A stretch of 64,000 nt of DNA from positions 8,712,602 through 8,776,601 of the forward strand of contig CM067077.1 in NCBI GenBank assembly GCA_033980235.1, written 5' to 3'. Below the pieces are notes generated by a model. That model was not told the origin of the DNA and did not search any database. It was given only the letters and a program-made list of their open reading frames with translations. The translations under genes and the position numbers were made by a program. How positions within the stretch are numbered: position 1 is the first letter of the stretch; each line of letters starts with the position of its first letter. Positions 34,731-46,100 of this stretch are shown in pieces. The DNA is from Diadema setosum. Its lineage: Eukaryota > Echinodermata > Echinoidea > Diadematoida > Diadematidae.

Positions 34731-35844
34731 CTTCCCACTGTGACTTTACATGCCCTGTCTTGTTACAGTGAAAACATTTGATGACATTTGCACTTGTACT
34801 GGACCCTTTGTCAGATTGAGGCTTTGGTGCCGATGAAGTTTCAGAACTCGTGCCTTTTTCAGAACCAGCATTCTTTGGATTGCTCGACTGATTTTTGTCT
34901 CTCTTATTTCCAGAGAAATTCCTGAAAGGTGGTCTGTTGTCATTTCTGTGGGTCAGCTCATACTCATCAGCCATCAAGGCTGCTTTATGCAAACTAGTCA
35001 CTTTGTGATCATCCAAATGTGACCTCACACTGAAAGCAACACTCTTTTTGAATTCTTCCAAGAGAACAACCTCACGTAGGTTATCAAAGTCCTGATCCAC
35101 TTTCAGGGATCTGTACCACCTATCAAACATCATTTCTTTTTCACGAGCAAACTCAACATGTGTCTGGCCTGGCTTGCGGTACGAATTTCTGAACTTATGT
35201 CTGTACGCCTCTGGCACCAACTCATAAGCATTCAACACTGCCTTCTTGACTGTAGCATAGTCACGTGATTGCTCTTTTGAGAGAGATGAGTACACATCGG
35301 CTGCTTTGCCAACAAACACACTTTGAAGGAGCATGGGCCAAAATTCCTGTGGCCAATTCAAACTGTCAGCCACCTTCTCAAATGACACAAAATATGCATC
35401 AACTCTGTTTTCTTCAAACTTTGGCACCAATCGAATGTTCCTGGCCAAATCAAATTCAGGAGGAGCCCTTTCACGATTTCCAACAGACTGTGCATGAGCC
35501 ATTTCCATCTCACGCAATTTCACTTGTTGCTCCATTTCAAATTTTTTCATTTCCATTTCTCTCTCCTTCATTTGCATTTTAGCAAGCTCAAGCCGTGTTT
35601 GATCCGAAATTTGAGCTTGATCTGGAGTGTCAATTTCTTCTTTGAGCTCCATGTGACCAGATACTAAGTCAAGAATCTCTGCCTTTCTTACACCTTGTGG
35701 AACATCTACATTCAAATGCTGTGCAATAGCAGTCAAATCACATTTGCGTAACCTTTGCAAATCTTTGAGGGACAAATCTGTCCTCTGAACAAATGCCTGA
35801 ACATCCATTGTACTGATTGACATTGTCACATGTATTACACACAA
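34666..35844 (-). CDS. Gmr1-like gypsy Gag, SCAN-like capsid and broken zinc knuckle
   Basis: 392-residue frame upstream of pol. About 25-65 resembles a SAP-like helix-turn-helix (LSLKDLQRLRKCDLTAIAQH). About 82-118 is a Met/Glu/Lys-rich coiled coil. About 135-300 is a capsid-like helical domain with VEFAREKEMMFDRWYRSL and LREVVLLEEFKKSV, similar to the SCAN domain. Ser/Lys-rich linker, then a CCHC knuckle with Cys357, Cys360 and His365 but Trp370 where the last Cys is expected. The pol frame overlaps by 65 nt in another phase, so a one-base change within the knuckle probably both removed that Cys and split gag from pol. The real start may be a Met a few residues in. Confidence 0.85.
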   Translation of the reverse strand: MCVIHVTMSISTMDVQAFVQRTDLSLKDLQRLRKCDLTAIAQHLNVDVPQGVRKAEILDLVSGHMELKEEIDTPDQAQISDQTRLELAKMQMKEREMEMKKFEMEQQVKLREMEMAHAQSVGNRERAPPEFDLARNIRLVPKFEENRVDAYFVSFEKVADSLNWPQEFWPMLLQSVFVGKAADVYSSLSKEQSRDYATVKKAVLNAYELVPEAYRHKFRNSYRKPGQTHVEFAREKEMMFDRWYRSLKVDQDFDNLREVVLLEEFKKSVAFSVRSHLDDHKVTSLHKAALMADEYELTHRNDNRPPFRNFSGNKRDKNQSSNPKNAGSEKGTSSETSSAPKPQSDKGSSTSANVIKCFHCNKTGHVKSQWEVAKQNKEGHGICHVKKCPTRK

Positions 35845-35940
35845 TGTACAATTTGAACAATCAACTCACTGGTATTTTGTCTGTACCAATATTCTGGATT
35901 CCGGAACGTTCCAAATTCTAAGTTTGGCTTTAAATTCACT

Positions 35941-35957
35941 TCCCGGACAAGCCCCCA
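35941..35957 (-). other. Primer-binding site complementary to tRNA-Pro
   Basis: On the minus strand, four bases after the 5' LTR, stands TGGGGGCTTGTCCGGGA. It differs by one base from the tRNA-Pro primer site well known in gammaretroviruses. It fixes the element orientation and the LTR edge. Confidence 0.75.
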
Positions 35958-35961
35958 ATTT

Positions 35962-37099
35962 TGTTACGACCACAATCACTCTGAGAATGATCGCACAAAA
36001 GAAACCATCAAATAATGTTCAGGCGGTTTATTAACAGTGATATTGTGGGTACAGACTCGTAATCGGTTTTCACATCAGTACAATAATGATCAATAGAAAC
36101 AGTTACAAATCAGTAATGAAATCACTTACACTTAGTACATGCAATATCCCTGGAAATGTCCAAATACGATGCTTGATGCACAAAGGAATGATCCACGATG
36201 CACCGATGAATGATACCTTCGACGTAAATCCAGAGGTGCAGGTTACGATAGTCCAAGGTATAGATCCGGGGTAAAATCCACGATAGATGTCCACAGTAAA
36301 AAATGTTCACAGCGAAACGTGTAGAATCCAGACGTTATGACGACCACGTCCAGTTGATGCGTTGAATGATGATTCACTTTATAATGTCCAGCAAGGAATC
36401 CAGCCCGTCACAGCTTTGCCGTAATAATGTCCGTTGACACTAAAATATGGAGTCTCTCTCCAATGCAGGCAAATTAATTCTCTGCAGGCAAAATGTCTCC
36501 CAGGCCTTATCTCCACAAACACAGTTTGTATAGCAGGTCAGCAGGTAACACAGGACTGACTATAACAAGTCGCTTCAGAGCCAGAAGTGACGTAACTCTC
36601 CAGAGCAGAGGTGTTGGGTACTCTGCCTACTTCAAAATTTCTCCAGCTTATATACTATCCATTCACCCCTTTCTAGTACATTCTGTAATTTTCTCCAACC
36701 TGGGGCTACATACCTGAACATACTAGCAAGTCCAAATTCCAGGAATCCTGGATGACTCACTGCCTATAACATCATTGCCAAAATTAACTACCAATCACAT
36801 TGGGCTACAAGGGCAGTGCCTCACTCAGCCAGCACTTCCCAGAATTTTCTGGAATGGGTGAAATCATTCTAGATTGAGTGAGCTATAATGTATTTCCTGT
36901 CACATGCATACATGTACTGTAGCTACATTGTATACCACATAGAAAATTCTCCACTGATCTGGTCAGCCTGTATGTACTATATCTAATATCATATAGAATA
37001 TTCTCCATTAATCTGGTCTACCTGTATACATACACATTAAACAACCATGCATACAGCCTTGATACATGTACATAACTACTTGTGTGTACATTTGTGACA
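35962..37099 (-). repeat. LTR B (complete 5' LTR)
   Basis: 1138 bp, TGTTACGACC...TTTGTGACA, with terminal TGT/ACA inverted triplets. Flank ATAA (37100-37103) matches ATAA at 32349-32352, giving a 4-bp target duplication. The minus-strand LINE resumes beyond it. Confidence 0.9.
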
Positions 37100-38424
37100 A
37101 TAATCATTTTCATGTGTGATTCTTCGTTTGAATAAACGGTTGTATTTATTATTGACTGTCTCATTTAAAGAAAAACCAATCGAGATGATCGGTGATATCT
37201 GAGAGTACTACAAAATAATCGGGAGGAGGAAGAATGTTACCAAAAAAAAAAAATACTATCAATAAGAGAAGCGGATTCATGAACTATACGTGTAGGTTTA
37301 GATATTAAGGGTAAGAAAGAGGCAGATATAAATATTTCCAAAAAATCTTGCGACATATTATTCTGTTTTGATAAATCTATAGTTCATCACCCATTATGAA
37401 ACAATTTTTATCAATAAAAAGAGGGGTTTTAACCAAATCCGAAAGATAATCTAAAAATGATTCAATATTCGCGTTTAGTGGTCTATATACTACACCTATG
37501 ATTAGTACCGCCAGGAACTGTGATTTCAATAAATAAAGACTCAAAAGAATCAGTCATACTGTTAAACTCACCACAAACTACATAATCATAATTTTGTGAA
37601 ACATATGGCAATACCTCCACCTACCCTATTTTGTCTGTTATTAACCACAAAATCATACCCGTCAAGAGCGAATAGAAGACTTGAGTCATGAGAAAGCCAG
37701 GTTTCGGTTAAACCTACTGCCGAGATATTGTGCATAATGGGACTATTTAAAAGTAACCTCAATTCTTCAAAATGTTTATTAATACTCCTGATACTAAAGT
37801 GTAGAAGAGAAAAAGTAGTATTATCATACTCCTTGACAACATTTTTGAATTGGTTTTGAGTAAGATATTTAGAAGACGGACTTTGCAATTGGTTCTCTGT
37901 GTCAAAGTCCTAATCTAATTCTTGCGGTGATGAATTAAAACTGTCGGAAACATAATAATCAAAGAAAATGTAATTTTGATTGATATTTGATTCGTTTTGT
38001 ACAAAAGAAGGTCCTGCCAAATCAAAAACGTCATTATCATTTATTGAATTGAACGTGTCTATTGAATTGCGTATTAAAGGGTGAGCGTGATGTCCGTTGC
38101 TTGAGTCCACGAAGGCACCTGTAGAGGGCAATAAAGAACAATTTGACTGTGGAGATTGTTGCAATATTCCAGTTACTCGTTATATCGTTGTCTCTTGACA
38201 TAACGTTATCTACAAGAAAAAATAGGGTCGTCCTATGCATAACATTAATACGAACTTGATTAGCACAACATAAAGAAAACAGTTTGTCATAAGCATACTA
38301 GTATAAACAAAGCAAGTTATAATAAAACTCCGAAAATTATTCTTTTTCGATTCAGTAGAAGGAATATATAAAATAACATTACATATATCTATACGTATTA
38401 TATTATGACAGGAGAGGAGACATC

Positions 38425-39250
38425 TCACGCAGGGACCGCCGACCGCCAGTGTATGGGGCAAGTACACGGTTGCCAAGGGCAACTCTAGCGAGCGAGACAC
38501 ACACAAAATTCGAACAAAATACAGTTAACATAAATTGTAAAACATTGTAGAGCCGGTCCACTGCCTGAGTGGAGATGAATATTATGCTCAGCTGATATTG
38601 TATTTAGTTCAGAAGGCACCCTTTTGCAGATGCCATCCTGAACAAAAAGAACAGACTATACAATTCACCATGAGTAACATTACAACCTGCATAATATGCT
38701 TAAGTGTGTTGCATTACTGATAATGAAATGTATATAACTTACGTACGTTGACTGCTAATAGGTTGAGTAAGTTGGGAGCATACCTCGATTTTCAAAACAT
38801 CAGCTGTTGGAGTTCTGGATTGGGATGCCAATTAATCAGAAAATTATATCGATCAAGAGAGAGGAAAAAAATAAAACGAAAACTTTCTAAAATTTATCAT
38901 TATTATATTAAAAAAAAAGTATATGTCAACAATGACAAAAAAAAATAACAGCAGGTAGATTTAGTAAATACCGAGAGTCATAACAACATATTCATCACAT
39001 GGATTATGGTATGGACATAGATTCGTGCACTATAAAGCCACCTGACAACCATCACGCCCGCCGAGTACAAATCTCAAACAGCTACAGTGTAAGGGAATTC
39101 TTGCTAGAGGAATCAATTTGGAGGGAACCAGCAATGGGCTGGTTCACAAGGTACAGCTATGAATAAACCGTTTTTATCATTCATTCTATCCGGATTTCTC
39201 CTCTCCCACAGCTGCAATCCAAAAGATCACCCATCCCTATGCCCCAACAC
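38425..39250. repeat. 0.8-kb dispersed repeat, copy 1
   Basis: Starts CACGCAGGGACCGCCGACCG; landmarks are GTAGAGCCGGTCCACTGC, TTGCAGATGCCATCCTGAAC, CATCAGCTGTTGGAGTTCTG, TCATCACATGGATTATGGTAT, and an end at CAAAAGATCACCCATCCCTATGCCC. Copy 2 follows directly. No protein; a composite or LTR-like nature is possible but unproven. Confidence 0.75.
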
Positions 39251-39589
39251 CACCCACACGCAGGGACCGCCAACCGTCACTATATAGGGCAAGTACACGG
39301 TTGCCAAGGACAACGCTATAACGAACAAAACACACACCAAATTCGAACAAAATACAGGTTAACATATATTCTAAAACACTGTAGAGCCGGTCCACTGCGT
39401 GAGTGGAGAAGTATATAATGCCCGGCTGGTGCTGTATTCAGTTCAGATGGCACCCGTTTGCAGATGCCATCCTGAACGAAAAGAACAGGCTATACAATTC
39501 ACCCTGGGTAACTATACAACCTGCATAGAATGCTTAAGCGTGTTGCATTAATGATAATGAAAAGTAGCTTGCATTCGTTGACTGCTTAA

Positions 39590-40020
39590 GGCTGCGTTTA
39601 CATAGAAGTATTCGGTATTCGTTATTCGCTATTCGCTATTCGGTATTCGCTATTCGAGCACCGAATACACCGTCACCCGCACCGTCAACTCACCATCCCA
39701 TGTGAGGATTTCTCCCTCCTATCTTATTAACAATTTCTAAACTGCACCAGAATGTCAGTCTACATGCTTATTTTTGCTAAAGGGCAAATCCAGACCAAAA
39801 TTGTCATTATTTCGTAAACGAGAGACGGTATGCGCTGCAAGAAAATCAAACAAGCTCGATTCCCACTTTGCTATACTTTTCGCAGCTATTCGTACTTTCG
39901 AATAGTGCCCTCTTATGTGAACCGATGTGAGGAAATCCTATCGTTCGATTCAAGCTATTCGCGTGCCCTCGAAAAACGAGCCCGAATACCCGAATAGTAT
40001 ACTTCTATGTGAACGCAGCC
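39590..40020. mobile_element. PIF/Harbinger-type MITE (TAA target)
   Basis: 431 bp with inverted ends GGCTGCGTTTACATAGAAGT and CTTCTATGTGAACGCAGCC, flanked by TAA (39587-39589 and 40021-40023). A TATTCGC/TATTCGG subrepeat runs near the left end. Copy 1 of the host repeat lacks it. Confidence 0.85.
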
Positions 40021-40306
40021 TAAAGGTTGGGTAATTTGGGAGCATACTTCGATTTTCAAAACATCAGCTGTTGGAGTTCTGAATCGGGAGGCCAATTGAT
40101 CAGAAATATAATTCGATCAAGAGAGAAGAAAAACGAAAACGTTTTTTAAAGACTTATTATTATTATTATTATTATATATCAGAAAAAAAGGTATTTGTCA
40201 TTACAACAACAACAAAAACATTGATTGCAGGTAGGTTTAGTAAATACCGAAAACCATAACATATTTATCACATGGATTATGGTATAGACATAGATTAGGT
40301 TGCAAT

Positions 40307-40997
40307 TGTGACCCTGCACCTCAAAACAAACAAAAAGTCGCCAGACATGAATTTTTAGTTAAGACCATATTCTGAAAGAGCAGACTTTAAGCTTTAAAAT
40401 GATGTAAAACTCAAATCAAATGGACTCTTCTAACCTATCTAACCATTGGAAAGAAAGCACAAACTCAGGAAAAGTGTGAACTGAGAAAAGAGGCTCTGAA
40501 GTACAGTGTCTATTCAAGCGCTTAATCTTTACCAAACCGTGCTGGCTGTGCGATGAATGGGACAAAAAACAGGAAGTAAACCACCAGAGTAACAACAATG
40601 AATGGATTATCAGATTAAACAGAAATTAAGCATGCCTCATAACAACATTCTGTCCATAATTAATGCCAACTTTCAAAGCAGTAGCACTATTCTTTCAAAA
40701 GTATATTAGAGTTGAAAGTGAAGAGTGTGGACAAGGTTTTTCAGAAATGAAAAAGGGACTCTAAAGACACACCTAATCACACTATTCTACCAAAAATGTT
40801 CGAGATAAACTGCTAAAAAACACACTTTCCTGCCAGTTTTATGATACAAAATTTTAGCATAATGTAAAAGAAGACGCGCTCTTTCAGAAAATATGAAAAA
40901 GTAAAGTTCGGCTAGGTTGACCCATTTCACTTATTTTCAGTCCTCACGCAAAATCAGTGTGTGCGACCTTATGTTCGTTTTGAGGTGCACGGTCACA
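40307..40997. mobile_element. TIR MITE, family TGTGACC, copy B
   Basis: 691 bp; ends TGTGACCCTGCACCTCAAAA and TTTTGAGGTGCACGGTCACA. About 90% identical by eye to the copy at 12746-13403, with about 30 bp extra near 40670-40705. The immediate flanks read AT on both sides. Confidence 0.85.
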
Positions 40998-41104
40998 ATT
41001 GACCATAACCCCGTGCAGGCTCTAATCACAATAAAGTGACCTGACAACCATCATGCTAGTCCAGATACTGGACGATTTTAATCCTCCGCATTCCCCACAC
41101 TTAA

Positions 41105-41747
41105 GCCCCGGTCACACAGCACTCCGCGTCTAAATCACGTACAAAACGTTATGAAAATCTGATGGACGTAATCGTAAGTGATAATTTTTTTGGTCAGTTT
41201 TGGTTTGGCCGTGCTTTGTACGGGGTATGGCCGTTGGAGGCTGTTCCACTGCTGAATCACTGCCTATTAAAGCACGGCTTACCACGTCCAGCCACACGTG
41301 TATGTACTCGGAAAAATCCATTTGTCAGTGATAAACCGCTGAACACACGCTATTTTCCGTGACACCAACGCGTAACACGCGTCAGATGACCGTGCTCTGC
41401 CCGTGACAGACCGCTAAACTTTCGAGTCGTACCCACGTCTTACCGAGTCTCCCCAAGTTCTAATCACTGCCGGAATACGGGTTATCACGTGTGTTTCATG
41501 TGTTTTGCACGTCTTTACCACGTGTGCCGCCCGTGGTTGTCCGCGGAATAGAGTTTTGAGCAGTTCAAAACTTTTTACCGCGTCCGACGCCGTTCCGATT
41601 TTTCCCCGCGTCCTACCACGTCTATAAATCGACCGTAGCTCGTCTTAAACTCGACATCAACGCGAACAACATCGTCTGCTTCACGGGAGACCACTTTTTG
41701 ACGTGTTTTGGCCGTGATTAAGCCGCAAAGCGCTGTGTGACCGGGCT
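41105..41747. mobile_element. GC-rich MITE with TTAA target
   Basis: 643 bp; ends GCCCCGGTCACACAGCAC and GCGCTGTGTGACCGGGCT, flanked by TTAA (41101-41104 and 41748-41751). The interior is rich in CACGT/ACGTG-type words (TACCACGT, CACGTGTG) and more GC-rich than its surroundings. TTAA duplication is typical of piggyBac-like elements. No transposase. Confidence 0.8.
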
Positions 41748-42186
41748 TTAACACACGCATATACAATCATGCACCCACACAATGCGCCCAACCGCTGATT
41801 GCGACACTCCACCAATTGGTACTCCCGAAAAGGAAAAAAATGAGTATTCAGGAGGGGTGATTTTGTGTAATACAGTGTACATACAGACACCATCAACGTA
41901 GGCCTACGTCCGTGCGCACACTGCATGTCAGTGTATACATAATGCTACGAATACAGTCCAGGAACAGGAAGTGGACTACCATCATGCCTGCCGGGTACAA
42001 ATCTCAAACACATATAGTTAAGGGAACCCTTGATCGAGGAATCAATTTTAAGGGAACCAGCGATGGGTTTGTACACGAGGAACATCTATGAATAAACCGT
42101 GTTTATCATTCATTCTATACGGATTTCTCCTCTCCCGCAGCTGCAGAGCAAAAGATCACCCCATCCCTATGCCCTAGGTTGAGAGG

Positions 42187-43124
42187 ATGAGTTGGGAAAT
42201 TATCGACAAATATCATTACTGTCTTCTTCTTTTTTACAAAATACTTGAGAAGGTGGTTTATAATCATTTACTTAAATTCTTAAATGAAAGTGATATTTTA
42301 GCTGATAATCAATTCGGATTCCGGAAAAAAAACACCTTGCAACCACCCATGCTATATCATTACTTGTAGAGAAAGTTGCGAAAGCTATAGACTCAAAGTC
42401 GCATACAGTCGGTCTCTTTCTGGACTACTCCAAGGCCTTTGACACAATAGACCATGAAATACTTTTGTACAAATTAAATCATTACGGCATTCGTGGAAAG
42501 GCCTTGGAGTAGTTCAGAACTTATCTTACCGGAAGAACTCAGTTTGTTACTGTCAACAACCATGTCTCAGAAATAAATTCGATTTGCTGTGGCGTTCCAC
42601 AGGGCTCCCTCTTAGGTCCCCTTTTATTCATTCTTTATATCAATGACTTTCGCAACTCATCCTCTCTGCTGTCTTTTCTTCTGTTTGCAGATGACACAAG
42701 TCTTTTTTATTCTCACTCAGATCATTATGTGTTGCTTGATTCCGTGAATAACGAATTGCAAGACTGGAATGGAGTCAGGCTAATAAATTATCGTTCAAAA
42801 TAAATAGGACTAATTATATAGTTTCAGTAATACAATAAAGTTTCTTCCAGGTTCAGTTCTAGTGAATGGTTTGCAATTAAATCACTGTTAAATCAATCAA
42901 TTTTGTTGAATAGATTCAACAAAATCTTTAGGTATTTATATTGATAGTTATCTTTCTTGGAAAGTTCATAATGATTATTTATATAAGTTGTGTAAAAACG
43001 TTGGAATTATTCACAAATTTAAGTACCTGTTCCCCAAGCCAATATTTCATTCCCTTTATTCAACTTTATTATTACCTTACTTGAATTACGGAATATTGAC
43101 CTGGGGAAATTGCTCTAAGACTGA
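42187..43124 (+). mobile_element. CR1/L2-like LINE (5' segment of a split copy)
   Basis: RT core: ILEKVVYNHLLKFLNESDI then ADNQFGFRKK, and in shifted frames LFLDYSKAFDTIDHEIL, CCGVPQGSLLGPLLFILYIN and LLFADDTSLFYSHSD, ending YGILTWGNCSKTE. At 43124 the minus-strand LINE interrupts it; the remainder is at 46750. Frameshifts near 42.37 and 42.78 kb make it inactive. Confidence 0.85.
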
Positions 43125-46100
43125 ATTCATTCATTCATTCTTTATTGGTCTATGTCAGACATAGAAATTTGGCTTCCACTGGCATTACATTGCAACAAAA
43201 TGATCGTAACAGTTCACATAGTTTGCATCACAATTACATGATTACGTCTATGATAAGCACAATGAAAACAAACAACACCCTACAAATCTATTACACAATC
43301 AATTCTTTATAACCTTATACATTGTATAAATCAAACTACTTCAACCCATCTCAACCCCCAATTTTAAATTTACAAATAACATAATACTACAAACAAAACT
43401 TATATCAGAAAATTCAAAATAACACACACACTCACACACACACACACACACACCTAAATAACTAACATAAGTCTCAGCATGACAACCAGTAATATCAAAC
43501 ATAACATAGCTAAATAAACCCTCTAATATTCCCTATTATAAAGTTAAATAAATACATCAAATCCCTTCAAACATATAATACTATTTCAACATTTATACTT
43601 ACAATATATACCCAAAACCCTTTGCTCCATAACCCACACCAAGGAAGGAGATAGAGAGAGAGAGAGAGAGAGAGATACAGACAGACAGAGAGAGAGAGAG
43701 AGGAGGAGAGAGGAATGTGAAATTTGTCCCTGGCCCATAATCCTGTTCCCTGGAGCACGTATATGCAGATGAAACAAGGAATTAAAAAAAAAAATCTATG
43801 AGCTACAAACAAAAACTACCAACATCATACCGGTAAACATTTTGATCAGAGCAATATTGTCAGACACTGCCAAATATACAGAATATGAACAGCAGCTATA
43901 CAACTGTTTCAAAATATGAGTTAAAACAAAACCAACATAAGCACCTACCAATAAACATTTCATCAAAACACTATTATTAATAATCAATAATATCCCTCTC
44001 CTTAAAACGTTATATAAGCACTGTATGATATCATATCATGCCAAATATAAAAAGAATGAACCGCAGCTATAATCAACCTGTTTCAAAATGTGAGTTACAC
44101 ACAAGTCTGGTTACAAACAGAGTTTGTTGTCAACAACTGTTCCAAAGTACTTATACTCGTGAACTTGTTCAATGACAACCCCATGAATCCGTAGAGGTTC
44201 GTGTTGTGCACTACCTTTCCTAAAATCGATGATCATTTCTTTGGTTTTCTTTGTATTTAGGGAGAGGTGATGATCATCACACCAACTGACAAAATCATTA
44301 ACCTGGGCTACGTAGTCATCGGGTTCATTGAACAAGTATCCCGTTATCACGGTGTCATCAGCATATTTTAAGATACTGCATGATGGTTTTGTGGCCGTAC
44401 ATTTACTAGTGTACAGTGAGAACAGAACGGGTGATAGAACACAACCCTGGGGTGCTCCTATGTTGGTTACAATCGGTTGAGACTGATGGCTTCCACCTTT
44501 AACGGATTGAAACCTAAAGAAAATTCTTGATACAAAGAATGAGTCTAGGATTTACGGTCATGTCTATCAGCGTGCGAACTAAACAATGCGGCGCAATCGT
44601 GTTGAATGCACTCGAGAAGTCGTTGAAAAGAGACCGAACGTACGTCTTGGCGCGATCAAGATGTTCATATATCTTATGGAGATAAACAAGGGTAGCATCT
44701 TCGACGCTTCTGTTTGAGCGATATGCGAACTGAAAGGGGTCTATGCATTCATGTGTCTCCTTTAACAACTGAGCGAGAAGATACCTTTCCAAACATTTCA
44801 TGATATTGGATGTTAGTGCAATAGGGCGGAAATCATTGAGCTCTTGTGCTTTATTGCACTTAGGAATGGGTATAACAGTGGATGTCTTCCATAGTTTGGG
44901 GATATTGCCAGTATCCAGGCAGATCTGAAATAAATTACTCAGAAGTGGAGCGAGTTGTTGATTACAGACCTTTAACACTCTGTTGCTTATTCCGTCTGGA
45001 CCAGAAGCCTTGTTTACTTTCACCCTTCCTAAAATTTTTCGAACATCTTCTTCACCTACACACATCCTGTTACTCTCATCAGACTGCGTGATTAACTGTT
45101 GTAGATGATGTTCCAAGTCATCATTCTCTTTCTGAAAATTATGCACTTCGAATCTACCATAAAAATTATTAAGTTCATCAACGAATTCCGCAGAAAAATC
45201 AAATGTTCTATTCTTGCATTTGTATTCCGTAATCATTTCCATGGCCCGCCATGCTGCACGAGTGTTGTTCTGAGAAAAACGACATTCAAGTTTACGTTTG
45301 TAAGCCAATTTACACGACTTAATCTCCCGGTCAATCCGTTTTTGTACTTTCTTCACTAAACCCCGGTCGCCAGCTGCAAATGCTTGCCTCTTTTCCCGTA
45401 AAAGCTTCTTCACTGAACTGGTGACCCATGGCTTGTCATTAGCATAAATTCTTTGTTCCTTTTTAGGAATGATGGACTCTACGCAATAACGAATGTAGTC
45501 AGAAATAGTGTCAACTACTTCGTCTATATTGTCGTTGGAGTCAAGGAACACATTCCATTCCGTCGATTCATAACACGCTCTGAGTTCATCAACCGCGTCG
45601 TCGGTCCAGCAATACCGAACCATTTTTGTGGGCTTTGTGCTTTTAAGTTTCTGTCTATACGCTGGTATCAACAAAACATTGTTGTGATCAGATGCGCCCA
45701 GCTGTGGACAAGCTTTTGTCTTGTATGTCATAGGGACATTTCCATAACAACGATCTAACGTTGCATCGTTACGAGTCGCCTGGGTTACATACTGTTCATA
45801 CGCAGGCAAGACGTTCTCAAGTGTACACTAGTTAAAGTCTCCCAATACAAATTTCGGGCTGTCAGGCGAGATGGATTCGTAGCGACTGATTCTGTCAGCA
45901 ACAACCTGACTAGCTTCTCGTACGTCAGCTCCAGGATGAATATAAACAACCATCACATACAATTGGTTAAATTCCCTCGGAAGATAAAATGGGCGGAGCC
46001 CAACGATCATCAGCTCAATGTTTGGTGTACACAATTTCTCTTTGATTGTCCAGTCATTGCACCATTGTTTGTTAATGTACATGCCCACACCTCCACCCCT

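Larger units (their letters stand above)
28980..38230 (-). mobile_element. CR1/L2-like LINE, split by two later insertions
   Basis: On the minus strand, from 5' to 3': an N-terminal or linker part (38164-37910); an endonuclease part (37888-37586, with HFSIRSINKHFEELRLLL, AVGLTETWLS and GGGIAICF); then the LTR element 32353-37099; then the post-endonuclease region (32352-32081, PRLLWISKSLLRSINRKKNA); then the CAAA-flanked element 30737-32069; then RT (30374-29808, GAPQGSLLGPLLF); then the C-terminal HNYPTRRSNDFHLP block (29695-29471) and 3' UTR to about 28980. Several stops and frameshifts; not active. Confidence 0.85.
39256..42178. repeat. 0.8-kb dispersed repeat, copy 2, split by three MITEs
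   Basis: The same landmarks as copy 1, in order, but interrupted at 39590-40020, 40307-40997 and 41105-41747. The last segment (41985-42178) carries the GTACAAATCTCAAACA...ATCACCCCATCCCTATGCCC end. Comparison with copy 1 gives the empty sites of the insertions. Confidence 0.75.

Noticed and set aside
33786..35582. Plus-strand frames across the LTR element
   Set aside because: Antisense shadows of the gag and pol frames.
32477..36310. Paired 60-residue frames in both LTRs
   Set aside because: Identical because the LTRs are duplicates; no start context, domain or conservation argues for a protein.
44882..45758. Plus-strand frames across 44.9-45.8 kb
   Set aside because: They are antisense to the LINE reverse transcriptase frame, which has clear motifs.
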